From contig JWZX01003373.1 of NCBI GenBank assembly GCA_001275005.1, forward strand, positions 1 through 64,000: a stretch of DNA of 64,000 bases. The letters are read 5' to 3'. Origin of the DNA: Chrysochromulina tobinii (Eukaryota > Haptophyta > Prymnesiales > Chrysochromulinaceae). The notes beneath the pieces are model-generated. The model had not been told where the DNA came from and made no database searches. It was given only the letters and a program-made list of their open reading frames with translations. The first letter of the stretch is position 1. Each line of letters begins with the position of its first letter. The position numbers were made by a program, and so were the translations under genes. Positions 10,201 to 19,851 of this stretch are shown piece by piece.

Positions 10201-10732
10201 GCATCAGCCCGGCTCACAAGCTGCAGCGGCCTTGCCGTCGACGCCACGTGCTGCGCCGAGCACGCCGCGTGCACCGTCTTCCAATTCCAAAGTATTGCCA
10301 TCGCCTTTGCCACGGCGGGAGTTGCGCCTTCCAGCCCCGCCAACCATGCTCTCTGCACCGCCGCATGCGCCGCCGCATGCGCCGCCGCATGCGCCGCCGC
10401 ATGCGCCGCCCCCAGTGGTTGCTGCGCCACCTGCGCCGCCTCTTGCACCCTTGGCCGCGCCGCGATCTGCGCCGGCAGCGCCGCCTCCAGCAGCACGGGC
10501 ACAAGCGGTGGCTGCTGAGCCGTCACATCCGGCTTGGAGCACCATGGACCTGCAAAGCGCACAAAAGAATCTGAAAAAGGCAGCGCCTCGCGAGGGAAAG
10601 GACGCGGCGCCTCGCGAGGTGCGAGCGTCGGTACCGGAGCTCATGCTCCAGAAAGCACATAGCTTGCGCGGCGCGTACGGCAGCGACGACACGGTCGATC
10701 TCAGCAGAGAAGACGACACATTTGGCATCTGA
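7267..10732 (+). CDS. MPS1/TTK: Mps1/TTK spindle-checkpoint protein kinase with N-terminal TPR; frame break at about 7910
   Basis: A dual-specificity kinase that starts the spindle assembly checkpoint at kinetochores. Nucleotides 7780-8040 encode the Mps1 TPR repeat (RIWLEYALLRAETSTEDARQ... then WSVFEASQGNVDEARKIL). A long Pro/Ala-rich linker follows, then the kinase (about 9043-9930): LLGKGGTSQVFKV, catalytic loop HGDLKPMNF, LIDFGIAKSM, NYMSPET, SDVWSLGCILYQMVYG, all close to TTK. The N-terminus reads MADSLLPVDKENENPTR, with a KEN box. The first part (7267 to about 7910) and the rest are in different frames; both sides of the junction match the TPR, so a small indel is likely. A 55-nt GT-AG intron ending TCTTCCAG is possible but would delete TPR residues. 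The C-terminal tail is low complexity. Confidence 0.88.
10358..10410. repeat. 12-bp tandem repeat in the Mps1 C-terminal tail
   Basis: Four copies of a CCGCCGCATGCG unit encode a (PPHA)4 run in the kinase's disordered tail. The unit length keeps the frame, so copy-number change would only lengthen the linker. Confidence 0.85.
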
Positions 10733-11819
10733 TGTGAACACGGCAGCCAGGCTTGGTATACCTGGATGGTCCCATGGTGCTGGGGTGGTATACCTGCATC
10801 GTGAGGGTTGGGCGACCTAGATGTAGGCCCAGCCTGGACGCCGCAACGAGAAGGACCGCAAGCTTCATCCACTTGGGGATCGCCTCTGTACTGCCGCCGA
10901 CGTTCGTTTCGAGCCTGCAGCCTTGACGAACGATCGTACCGCGTGCGCAGTGCGTGTAACCTCGCTGCCGCATAGCCGCGCATGGCAGGTGAGGTTGAGG
11001 CCGGACGGGAAAGGCATGAGGGAAAAGGCCCGAAGGGGAGCTGCGATGGGCCTGACTGTCGAGCCTAGACATCGCTACTCGGTAGCTACCGGAACCGCAC
11101 ACCGCTCCGCCGGGATCCGCGGGGAGGGTCCGCGACGGGACGCGCGCGGGCGCCGGATACACGTGGTGAAGGCCCGTGTAGTCGAACCGACAACGGTAAG
11201 TAATGCTTAATACCATGCTCCGAACCGACGCGTTTTGGGAACCGGATCGTCTCGTTTGCGTTCCCGTTCGTCCAAACGAATCGAATCAAATGGGTAACGG
11301 GCACGGGGCGGTCACGCGCTCAGTCTGGGCCGCTCTGACGGGGTCCGGAGAGTCGTGGAGTGTCGGAGAGTCGAGAGTCGCCAGTCCGCAGTCGGAGAGT
11401 CCAGTCATTCTCGAGTTTGCAGTTTCGTTTTATTCGTAACTTTGGTTATTGTTCGTCGAGGATTGGCCGGCGTGCACCGGTCACCGTTGAGGCGTTACGT
11501 TCTTGCCGGTGTTCCCCGCCGCGCGCCGGCACGCCATCGTAGCTGTCACTAGAGTCTAGCATCGATGACGTCGTCGCCGGTCGCGCTTCCACGGACCGTT
11601 CACCTCGCGCTTTATGACTACAAAAAGAAATGCTCCACTATCGCGACTCCACTATCTTCCAAAGTGCAAAGATACCGAGGTGTTCCGGTCCACCCGAGGT
11701 GTTGCACGGCGAAACCACGCGACTTCGCGACTCGTGAGTCGGCCGCGGGCCGCATGCGGACATGCGGGGGCCACCACTATGACTATCGCCTCTGCCAAGT
11801 TACACGTCGCCCGGCAAAC
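10733..11819. other. Convergent intergenic region between Mps1 and XPD
   Basis: About 1.1 kb between two gene ends, with no supported gene. It holds two GGTATACCTG boxes near 10755 and 10788, a very GC-rich block at about 11098-11160, repeated GAGAGTC-type words at 11347-11402, an AT-rich spot near 11405-11455, and a second GC block near 11460-11535. Confidence 0.45.
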
Positions 11820-14357
11820 TCATCCGATATCCATGGGAACAATGGCTGGCTGGGTTGCTGTCGCAGGGGCGGTAAGGCCGTAGTAAGATGGATCCTGCCG
11901 CATATCGATCCCCGCAGTCGAGACACGCTCGACGTACACACTCGATCGGAAGAGCTCCGCCTCGCTCAGCGAGACGTTCTTGTGTGCTGGCGCGGGTTGC
12001 GCCATTTCTCTGAGAAATTGGCGTGCTGACGCCATCGCGACGTCCGTCGAAAGATTCGAGAGAGCATCGGTCATGAATTGCTGAATCCACATGGGCAGCT
12101 TGGAGCGCTTGTCGTGCTTTGAGTAGCGACTGTCGGCGAAGACGACTATGCCATAGTCGCTCTTGCCGCGAATGACCCGGCCTGCACACTGCGCTGCCTG
12201 ACGGATAGCATCGAACGTGAGAAAGTCGGCCTCGTTGATGCCGCATGTGTCGCGCAGATACTCGAGTCGTGCGCGCAGCACACGTCCGAGCGTGTACTGG
12301 AACGGCACGCCCAGAAGCAGCACCGCTCGTCCGTAGTGCCGGTCAAAATCGACGCCCTCGGCCACTTTGCCGCGCGCCACGGAAAGGAACACCGCCCCGC
12401 GACCGCAATCGCACGCCTTCTTGAAGTTCTCGAGCGCCAGGGTGGTCTCAAGGACGTCGGTCGTCTCGATAAAGACCAGCTTATGCTGAAGCACGGTCTT
12501 GAGCAGGCCCGTGGAGTGCCACTCGCGCACGACTTCTTGCATGTAGGAGTAGGATGTGAAGAACGCGACGATCCCGTCGGGCACGACGCGCGCGCACTCG
12601 AGCAGGAGCGCGCCGTAGTTGCGAATCGTCGACTTATCGGACCGGGTGTCGAATTTGGAGGAGAGGAGCGCTTGGTCTGCGCCGCGCGTGACGACGAGCG
12701 GTCGGATGATGTCACGCGCAAAGGACATTTGGAAGGATTGGACCACCACGGGCTGGACGGAGAGAATCTTCTTGTACATGTCGAGGGGTGAGAGAGTGCC
12801 CGACGTGATCACGACGCTCTGGAAGCGTTCGAAGGCGGGCTTGATTGCGATTGAGGCGTCATTGCAGCACAGCTGAAAGAGCGGATCGCGCAAAGTCGGC
12901 GTGCGCTCGTCGTAGGGCTCGATGATGATGCCAAAGCCCTTCTGGAACGTGGCCACGAGGGTGGCAAAGTCGGCGATCAGCACCAGCGGCGAGAAATCCT
13001 GCACATCGGTGACTTCGAGCGTGCGCAGCAGCGAGCGCAGCCGGTCTGAGACGAATTTCATGGACTTCGAGAAGTCCTCCTCCTCATTGTCCAGCTTGTG
13101 CAGGAAGGCTGTCGGCGACTCCTGCACGACCTCGTTGACCTGCAGTCTCTGCGTCAGGTAGTGCACGAGCTTGCGCAAGTACTTGACGAACATGTCCGCA
13201 CGGCGCAGGTTACCAGGCACGGCCTGTGTCAGAATTTCATCCGGAAGTACCGGATTCGACGCGAGCTCCGCGTTGATAGGCAGCGTGCCTGACTGAGCGA
13301 GGCCGTGCACCAACCGTTCGTACTCCTCTCGCAGCCGCGACGCGTCCGTCTGCTTCATGCGCTCGATCTCCGACGAGATTCGAGTGATGTTCTTCGAAGC
13401 TGCCTCGAGGGTAGGCAAGCGAAAATTGATCGACATCACTTCAATGCAAATGTTGTCGATGTTGTGCGCTTCATCGAAGACGACGACGCACTCACGTTGC
13501 ATCGACTTGGAGACGAGCTGCGAGATCTTGGGATCCAACAGGTACTGGTAGTTGTACACGACGACGTCCGCAAATGCGATCACGTGGCGCGCGAGAAAGT
13601 AGGGGCACCAGCCCTTGCTCTTGCCAAACTCCTTGAGCTCTTCGAGCGTGTATACACCCGCGGCGAGCAGCGCGTCGGTTCCCTGTCGCTCGAGCGCCTC
13701 GAAGTACTCGCAGAGTTCGATGCCCGAGTCGCCGATGGGCGACGACGACGACGCGGCCGCAGCAGAGCATCGCCCCGCATGGCCACTCGTCCCTTCGTCC
13801 TCGCCGCCACCGCTCGACCCCGCCGCACCTGGATGTTCGCCGGCGCTGGAGATGCCGCCCTGTTGGCGGCCACCTGAGGCGCAATACCGGCCATCCGGAC
13901 CCAGGGACCGGACGCCTGCACGTTCTCGCACCCATGGGGCAGTGAGCTGGCGGCATTCCTGGTCGACCTGGGACTTTTCGGTATGCTGAGACACACGTTC
14001 GTGCACGCAAAGGTTACGCCGAGAGCTGAGCCCGACTGCAAGCAGCCTCCGCGGACGTGCAGAACCAAAGCACTCGTCACGGTGCCGCTCAAGAGTCTTT
14101 AGCTCCTCGAGGCATTTCTCCATCTCTGGGATGGTGCGCGTGCAGTAGATGAGCTTGCCCATCTCGGGGTGCGCGCGCTGGTAAGAAGTGATGAGCGAGA
14201 GCAAAGTGATCGTTTTGCCTGTGCCAGTGGGCATCTCCAACATCGAGTGACCCTTGGCATCCAGCGATCGCTTGAGCTCAAGCATGTACTGGTACTGCTC
14301 GGGGTAGATTCTCGGGTAAGGAAACTGCACCTCGAGATCCTCTACCTTGAAGCGCAT
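11820..14357 (-). CDS. ERCC2/XPD: TFIIH DNA helicase XPD/ERCC2
   Basis: A 5'-3' iron-sulfur helicase of TFIIH, acting in transcription initiation and nucleotide excision repair. It is 845 residues in one exon, against about 760 for most orthologues. Visible: FPYPRIYPEQYQYM at the N-terminus, Walker A MPTGTGKT (about 42-49), the four Fe-S cysteines C117 (RNLCVH), C135 (QECRQLTA), C216 (LCEYFE) and C251 (WCPYFLAR), the DEAH box in VVFDEAHNID, SGTLSPLDMY, and the motif VI region QCAGRVIRGKSDYG. About 60 low-complexity residues (Gly/Ser/Ala) are inserted between the second and third Fe-S cysteines, where family members have about 20. This probably forms a loop. The gene is divergent from a GT61-like gene. 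Confidence 0.95.
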   Translation of the reverse strand: MRFKVEDLEVQFPYPRIYPEQYQYMLELKRSLDAKGHSMLEMPTGTGKTITLLSLITSYQRAHPEMGKLIYCTRTIPEMEKCLEELKTLERHRDECFGSARPRRLLAVGLSSRRNLCVHERVSQHTEKSQVDQECRQLTAPWVRERAGVRSLGPDGRYCASGGRQQGGISSAGEHPGAAGSSGGGEDEGTSGHAGRCSAAAASSSSPIGDSGIELCEYFEALERQGTDALLAAGVYTLEELKEFGKSKGWCPYFLARHVIAFADVVVYNYQYLLDPKISQLVSKSMQRECVVVFDEAHNIDNICIEVMSINFRLPTLEAASKNITRISSEIERMKQTDASRLREEYERLVHGLAQSGTLPINAELASNPVLPDEILTQAVPGNLRRADMFVKYLRKLVHYLTQRLQVNEVVQESPTAFLHKLDNEEEDFSKSMKFVSDRLRSLLRTLEVTDVQDFSPLVLIADFATLVATFQKGFGIIIEPYDERTPTLRDPLFQLCCNDASIAIKPAFERFQSVVITSGTLSPLDMYKKILSVQPVVVQSFQMSFARDIIRPLVVTRGADQALLSSKFDTRSDKSTIRNYGALLLECARVVPDGIVAFFTSYSYMQEVVREWHSTGLLKTVLQHKLVFIETTDVLETTLALENFKKACDCGRGAVFLSVARGKVAEGVDFDRHYGRAVLLLGVPFQYTLGRVLRARLEYLRDTCGINEADFLTFDAIRQAAQCAGRVIRGKSDYGIVVFADSRYSKHDKRSKLPMWIQQFMTDALSNLSTDVAMASARQFLREMAQPAPAHKNVSLSEAELFRSSVYVERVSTAGIDMRQDPSYYGLTAPATATQPAIVPMDIG

Positions 14358-14676
14358 TCCGCGTGAGGAAGACGCTGGGAGGCCGGGCCGGCGTCGCAGA
14401 GCACGCGTTCTTCGTCAACGCGTTGGGTCCGTCGAAACTTGCTTGATTTGGCACAAAATTCCCTACAATGGAAGTGCCGTGAGTTGTGTTACATTCCTGC
14501 TTGCCTCATCAGCAAAGCTCTCTGCAATTGCTATGAGCTTTGGTTGCATGCATTTCTTTCTTTCGAGAAGAGAGGGGGGCTTCACGCCGTCACTGTGGTG
14601 TTTTGAGGTCCAGCAGACCAGTTAGCAGACCAGCACATAGATACGAGGCCAATCCGACGGACGAGTCGGACCTACA
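14358..14676. promoter_or_regulatory. Divergent promoter region of XPD and the GT61-like gene
   Basis: A 319-bp gap between two start codons. It is one of the few upstream regions without an exact TGTGAA/TTCACA; the nearest match is TTCACG near 14582. Otherwise it is unremarkable, with a TTTCTTTCTTTC run around 14550. Confidence 0.4.
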
Positions 14677-15854
14677 ATGACGAGCTTCTCCGTCATGAAC
14701 TGCCGGACGATTGAGCGCATGGACGGCGCGAGAATCGCTGGCACGCTCTGTATCGACTCGAACCACAATCCTGAGTTTGTAGCGGGACCCCACAACTACG
14801 GGCACTGGCTGCTGGCTTTCGTGTATCCTCTCTTTAACGGTACATCGAAGCTTCTCGCTAGCGGGCAGCCGATCGATGTCCTGCTCTCGCATGGTCATTC
14901 ATGGGGCAGCAGATACATGCACACCTTCCATCACAAGATCGAGGAGATATTTCATGCTCGCTGCGAGAAGAATGCAAAGTTCACCTCAGCATCATGGCCC
15001 CCGCTCCGGAGCAACGCAGGCGTCGACGCAGACGCTCATCCAGGGCGTGCACTGTGTGACGAAGTGGTGAGAGTATCGGTGCCCTTTGGGACTATGCAAC
15101 TTGACGCGGGATACTTTCGGCATGCCCACACTGTGCGTGCACGAGTCCTTGATCGCCTTCATCTTGGAATGGTCCCGCGGTCACGAGGGATGGCCTCATA
15201 TTTGGCCACGCTGCCGCCCACGACCATGCCGCGCATCGTAGTCATCCTCCGCAACACCAGCGCTCGAACGGTGGTAGGGCTGGACAAGGCCTGCACCGAG
15301 CCTCTTCGTGTATGGGCGATGCAGAGGCTGCGTGTGAATGTCGAGTGCGTGAGCTTCACGAAGAATAGCACACTCGCTCAGCAGGCAGCGGTCGTGGGGT
15401 CGCCTACAATCGGTCTTCTCGGAGTGCATGGAGCGGCCATGTCTAACGTCTTCTTCACTCCTACAGGCGCGACGTTTGCTGAGCTGCACCCGGCCATCGA
15501 CCGATCGACGCTCGTCTCGCGGTCCGGGGCATTCATCTTCATCTGGCGCACGCCTTGGGAATAGCGGCACTGCCCGTCTGGCTGGATCAGAGCGGTGCAC
15601 GCTTGTTTCCAAGCAACCCCATCGAGGTCCGAAGGAACAATCGCACACGCCATCTGATCAAGGGTCAGTACACGGCAAGCATGAAAATCAAACCAGATGT
15701 GCTTGTTGACCTGATCAGAGGCATTGCGCAAAGGGGCCTCCAATCTACAAGTGGTGGTCACGTTGGTCGATCGTGGTCAGGAGAAGCTTGGAGAGACATC
15801 GTCAACCATAGCCATCGGTCCTTTCGCAGGCCAGTGGATTTGCTTTGGTTATGA
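14677..15854 (+). CDS. GT61-family (DUF563) glycosyltransferase, frame broken near 15530
   Basis: Resembles the GT61 family (EOGT, POMGNT2 and plant xylan-type enzymes). Visible: HNYGHWLLAFVYPL, IVVILRNTSARTVV, and the conserved end of the domain GLLGVHGAAMSNVFFTPTGA followed by TFAELHPA. The first frame stops at 15562-15564. The expected C-terminal helix (HLHLAHALGIAALPVWLDQSG) and about 80 more residues continue in another frame from about 15530 to 15854. No GT-AG intron joins the two in phase, so a one- or two-base indel, or true decay, is more likely. No signal peptide is obvious at the chosen ATG, so an upstream exon could be missing. Substrate unknown. Confidence 0.65.
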
Positions 15855-16160
15855 AGTTGGAGATGCAATGAAGATGACCAGCGCAACTAGATCCGTGCAC
15901 CGCGTGTGGCCGCGTTCGTGCATAAATCGTGCACGCACGAACATGCTAGAGCATGCACAACATGATGCACAATCAGCACAAGGAAGTGTGGACCACCTGT
16001 TCCCCTTTTGCTACAGTGTAGACTTACAGAAGCCTGACAGTTGGCTTTTTCGCGTTTCCAACTATCGTCATTGTTCGCGCAGGGCGTCGCGGCCAATGCC
16101 CGGCTGGGGGGATCGGCCCTCTTAACAGCCAGTTCACACTCTCAAAACAACTTTCCGAAG
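15855..16160. promoter_or_regulatory. Upstream region of the GT31-like gene
   Basis: A 306-bp gap between two genes on the plus strand. TTCACA at 16134-16139 lies 22 bp before the GT31 start. The region near 15895-15970 has repeated GTGCACG/GTGCATA words. No gene seen. Confidence 0.4.
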
Positions 16161-17399
16161 ATGAATCCTCGATGCGACGGCACGACGTCGGCGTTGCGCC
16201 TCGCCGTGGGCATCATGTCGCGCCCGACAAACACGCCGCAGCGGTTAGCAGTGCGCGATACATGGGCGGCTACGGCAGGGCCAACGGTACTGCACTGCTT
16301 TCTGGTCGGTGCAGTCATCAAGCGCACGCCGCGCTCACCCTGGGACCCACGCCGCGCTGAAGAACGCGCGGAGCCAGACGGCGGACCCAAGGGCGAGATC
16401 CTGCCGAATCCTCACGCCGTCGCGCTCGCTCAGGAGCACTCACGCTTCGGAGACGTGCTCGTTCTTGCAAACAGCGCTGAAATACACGCTGGAGGCACGA
16501 GCGGTCTCAAGACGATCACCTGGTGGCAGCATGTCGCCACCAAGCTGCCGAATGTGGAGTGGGTGGGAAAGTGTGATGACGACACGCTCATCAATGTGCC
16601 GAGACTGCTCAGCCGGCTGCCGTCAGTGGACTCCGCCAGCCCGCGCGCCCTCTTCGGTACGATCAAGTGGGGCTGCTACTCCGACCAGAGGAACAAGTGG
16701 GAACCGTCGTACAAGACGTGGCCGTGTGGGCGCACCGCATTCGCACGGTCGCAGGCGCCGGGCGAGGCAGCCAATCTCAGCTTGACCTACGAGGGACCCT
16801 ACGAACTCGCGCTCGGCTGGCTCTTTGCGATGCCGCGTCGGCTCGCGGTGCTGCTCGCCAAGTGCAAGTACGCCAACTGGTTCCATGAACGCGCGCTGCA
16901 CGCGACGCACGAGCCGTTCTTGCGGAAGGAGGACGACCCGCTCAACGGCTTTTGGCTCTACAAATGCCTTCGCGAGGCGGGGGAGGGACCTGTTGAGCCC
17001 CTGCGCGCGATGCGGGAGGGTGAAGCGCATAACATGGCGTGCATCTCGCCGCATGGCTTGTACCGACGCCCCTCGAACCAATCGATTGCTGTGCACTTTT
17101 TGAAGACAGTCAGCGCGATGCGTTACGTTGCTGCGGTCCTGCGTTCTGCGGCGCGCGGCGCACCACTGCATTCGCGCGAATGCTGTGCGCGTATGGTCTG
17201 GCCGACAGAACGCTTTGTGCATAGCCCATCAGTGTGCAACGAGCTCTTGACATCTGAGGAGCGATCTCTCGAGGAGCAGCTAGACGTTGCTGCGCGCTCT
17301 CATGGTGGAGCTGCACTCGCGGGCAAGGGGCGCGGCGCGAGGAAGCGTGCGAAGAAGGCGTTGGCAATGGCGGAGGCGGCGCGAGCGCAGGTTTCATAA
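16161..17399 (+). CDS. GT31-family beta-1,3-glycosyltransferase-like protein
   Basis: A 412-residue protein with the GT31 (galactosyltransferase family 31) signature: QRLAVRDTW near the start, HCFLVGAV, the stretch HSRFGDVLVL, and the metal-binding DxD in WVGKCDDDTLINVPRLL. A later acidic motif (RKEDDPLNGFWLYKCL) fits the ED motif of the family. Such enzymes add galactose or N-acetylhexosamine in the Golgi. A type II membrane anchor is expected, but the ATG at 16161 gives none. An upstream in-frame start at 16041 adds 40 residues that are only mildly hydrophobic (SSLFAQGVAANARLGGSALL), so the start is uncertain. The C-terminus ends in a basic Ala/Lys-rich tail. It adds to the glycan theme of this stretch. 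Confidence 0.75.
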   Translation: MNPRCDGTTSALRLAVGIMSRPTNTPQRLAVRDTWAATAGPTVLHCFLVGAVIKRTPRSPWDPRRAEERAEPDGGPKGEILPNPHAVALAQEHSRFGDVLVLANSAEIHAGGTSGLKTITWWQHVATKLPNVEWVGKCDDDTLINVPRLLSRLPSVDSASPRALFGTIKWGCYSDQRNKWEPSYKTWPCGRTAFARSQAPGEAANLSLTYEGPYELALGWLFAMPRRLAVLLAKCKYANWFHERALHATHEPFLRKEDDPLNGFWLYKCLREAGEGPVEPLRAMREGEAHNMACISPHGLYRRPSNQSIAVHFLKTVSAMRYVAAVLRSAARGAPLHSRECCARMVWPTERFVHSPSVCNELLTSEERSLEEQLDVAARSHGGAALAGKGRGARKRAKKALAMAEAARAQVS

Positions 17400-18452
17400 G
17401 GCACTAGTTCATCGTAATGGAGAGCTTTCATCTCGCTGGGTGTCGTGCGGCTGTGCGCATCCGCTGCGAGGTGCTCTTCCCGGCTTCCTGCGATGCTGGC
17501 GTGCGTATCGGCGCCCGCTGCTGGAGTGGCGACTGTGGGGTTGCTGTGAATGAGGGGGCGAGCTGCTCAAGGGCGACACAATGGAAGGCCTTCACGAGCG
17601 GCTGGAAGCTGCGGTGAGAACACCGAGAGCCCGGCACCGTCGGATCGCGCGTGGGTCGCGCCACGCACGTCCCGATGTCGGCCCACAGAAACCATTTCAC
17701 GCTGCTGGCGCCGACTGCAGAGCGACACTGTCATTGTGTCACGGTGTCAGCGGCTTGACACGTGCGTCCTGTCAGTATGCCGACAGGATGGAGGGATCGG
17801 ATGCCGGGACGGCGGCCGCGCTCTACACGCGCACAGGAAGGTGCCGAGGTGCGTCTCGGAGAGACTGAGACTCACAGTCAAAACACAGTCACCACTCCGC
17901 GCAGCGAGGTGGCGATACCGAATCAAGAAAAAAGAGAAACATATAGACCACCCCCACGGCTGGCGGCACGTGACGACCTCAGCTCGCTACGAACGGTACG
18001 ATCGAACGACGAACGACCGATGTCGGTACACCGGAATTCCACACGGTCGCTGCTCTGGGGCTGGGCGACGAAGAAACGCAAGGCGATGCGCGCAATCATC
18101 AGTAGACAGTACCGATTGCCATGGCGTCACTCAGACCGAAACCTGTGGGGGCAAGTCGCACGTCTTGCCACATTGTATCATGCGTCCGGTTGACATTCAG
18201 TTTTCCTGACGGTTTGGGGCTGAAGTCTCGTCGTGCACCGTGCTCGCCTAACTTCGTACCGATTTGAATGTGGGCACCGCGCACGCCACGGCGCCCCGCT
18301 GGCGTTGCGCTTGCGGGTCGTAGCGGTCGTGGCTGCGACGCCCGATACCTCCGCACAAGTGCCAGCGTCAATCGCCCCCGCCGCCCGTCGAATTTCGAAG
18401 ATGTGCAACGCGTCAGCCTTTCGGGCAACGGCCCAACGACAGTAGCTGCGTC
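17400..18452. other. Convergent intergenic region between the GT31-like and Nudix genes
   Basis: About 1.05 kb between gene ends. Open frames here have no recognisable domain and no consistent codon bias. A GC-rich stretch lies near 18275-18370. Words such as GTGTCA/TGACAC recur around 17725-17765. I see nothing else of note. Confidence 0.4.
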
Positions 18453-19490
18453 TCAGACGCCAATCTTGCATTCCTTTCCAGGCGTCACCTTGCACTTCAT
18501 GCCCTTATTGCTGCGATACGTCTCTAGCCAGCGAAGTAAATTCTTAGAGACGCATGTCTTGTCCGCGGGAAGCATCGCGTCGCTCAATGTAATATTCTTC
18601 TTGTCACCCGGCCGGCCAGCATCGATCCATTCGTCGAGTAACGCCGCCCACGGCACCCACATTGCAGCGTGAATCTCCTTCTGGTCGACCTCGAAGTGCT
18701 CGCTGGACGCCTTCACTGCGAACACAGAGAAATTGTCATTAATCCTGTCATCACGCGCGCGCGCCATTTGATATCCACCCAGGTAGATGGGCTCAAACGT
18801 GTCGTCGATCGTCACTCCCACCTCCTCGTAAATCTCGCGCTTCAAGCCGTCCACCTTCATCTCACCGGGGTCGACGGCACCGCCAGGTGTGTTCCAACCG
18901 CCACGCTCCCAAACGCAAAGCACTTTGCGCTGGTCGGGTGAAAAGACGACCCCCGTGGCGCCCTCAACGCTCGTGGCATAGGCAGGGACCATCCTGGCAA
19001 GATCTTTCACGTAGACCCATTCGCCATCCGCCTTGCCCGGACGGTAATGGTGGTACGCGAAGCCAAGATCGCGCAACACCTGAAGGTCCACGGCGCCGCC
19101 CGCCGAAAGGCAGGCCTCGCTGATGCTTACGTACAGCGCCGCCTTGCGAGGGGCTGTTTGGGCCTCGATCGCCACCTTCACAACCTTGCGAAGCAGCGAG
19201 ACATCAGGTGCTGGCTGGTGCAGAAAGCCAATGCGAATCCACAGAGCACCGAACGAGGCGCGCTGCAGGATGATGGGGCCCACGCGCAGAAATGCACCTT
19301 GGACCGTTGCACCCGAGTCGAGCTCACCGCTCGTGGGCAGGGCCGGCGCGTAGGGATTTCCCTCGCACTTCAACTGTGCTATGCTTTCTGCGAGAGTCGA
19401 GGGTATCCTTGATTTGAGCCATTTGTGCACGAGGACCGCGGCCACTGCGCCGGTGGCAGCGACTGCCAGTACTGCTTGTTTCGACGACAT
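18453..19490 (-). CDS. Nudix hydrolase with N-terminal membrane segment
   Basis: A 345-residue protein with a complete Nudix box GGAVDPGEMKVDGLKREI-YEEVGV, matching GX5EX7REUXEEXGU, so it should hydrolyse a nucleoside diphosphate linked to another moiety. The region before the box (YHHYRPGKADGEWVYVKDLA, then YATSVEGATGVVFSPDQRKVL) resembles NUDT6-like and plant NUDT2/7-like proteins, which carry an extra N-terminal domain. The first residues (QAVLAVAATGAVAAVLVHKW) form a likely transmembrane or signal-anchor helix, suggesting attachment to an organelle or ER membrane. The start is the only ATG before that helix. Substrate unknown. Confidence 0.82.
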   Translation of the reverse strand: MSSKQAVLAVAATGAVAAVLVHKWLKSRIPSTLAESIAQLKCEGNPYAPALPTSGELDSGATVQGAFLRVGPIILQRASFGALWIRIGFLHQPAPDVSLLRKVVKVAIEAQTAPRKAALYVSISEACLSAGGAVDLQVLRDLGFAYHHYRPGKADGEWVYVKDLARMVPAYATSVEGATGVVFSPDQRKVLCVWERGGWNTPGGAVDPGEMKVDGLKREIYEEVGVTIDDTFEPIYLGGYQMARARDDRINDNFSVFAVKASSEHFEVDQKEIHAAMWVPWAALLDEWIDAGRPGDKKNITLSDAMLPADKTCVSKNLLRWLETYRSNKGMKCKVTPGKECKIGV

Positions 19491-19851
19491 GAAATTTCAC
19501 TGGTCGCGCGCCCTCGGCTTCTTCCGGCAAGGGCGAGGACCAGACTGGGAATGCTGCCTGTGCTGGGAGCTCAACCAACGGCTACCGGTACTACGACACA
19601 ACTTTGCCCAGCATGGCGCTTTTAGGGGAACGCGGCTCGCAAGAAGCAAGTAAGCAAGGTTGCGCTTGTTTAGGTACTTGTGTTGCTTCGACTAAGCTTA
19701 CTTGCTTGCTTGCGTTAAAAAATGTCAATTTGGCAAAAAGCGCGCCTACGGATGTGACTCAGAAGGACGTTCCGTGTGCCATAATCAATCGAGAGTCATC
19801 TCTGTGCCGCTCATGCAGGGTCATTTCATGGCCCCGGGCGCTTCGGCGAGA
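19491..19851. other. Intergenic region between the Nudix and phosphomannomutase genes
   Basis: A 361-bp gap between two minus-strand genes. It must hold the Nudix promoter and the 3' end of phosphomannomutase. It contains the inverted repeat at 19645-19706 and no exact TGTGAA. Confidence 0.4.
19645..19706. repeat. Inverted repeat with 11-bp arms
   Basis: AGCAAGTAAGC (19645-19655) and its reverse complement GCTTACTTGCT (19696-19706) are separated by 40 bases. The arms are embedded in GCAA/TTGC-rich sequence. It could form a transcript hairpin upstream of the Nudix gene or downstream of phosphomannomutase. Confidence 0.6.

Noticed and set aside
10358-10410. Possible CRISPR-like repeat array
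   Set aside because: Twelve-base units without spacers inside a coding tail; a simple tandem repeat in a eukaryotic gene.
10204-10983. A Gly/Ala-rich frame on the minus strand with (GGACGGACGGAC)-type runs
   Set aside because: It is a shadow of the (PPHA)n repeat and proline-rich tail of Mps1.
17550-18209. Open frames of 140-220 residues after the GT31-like gene
   Set aside because: Arg/Ser/Cys-rich, overlapping in several frames, no domain and no codon pattern; treated as non-coding.
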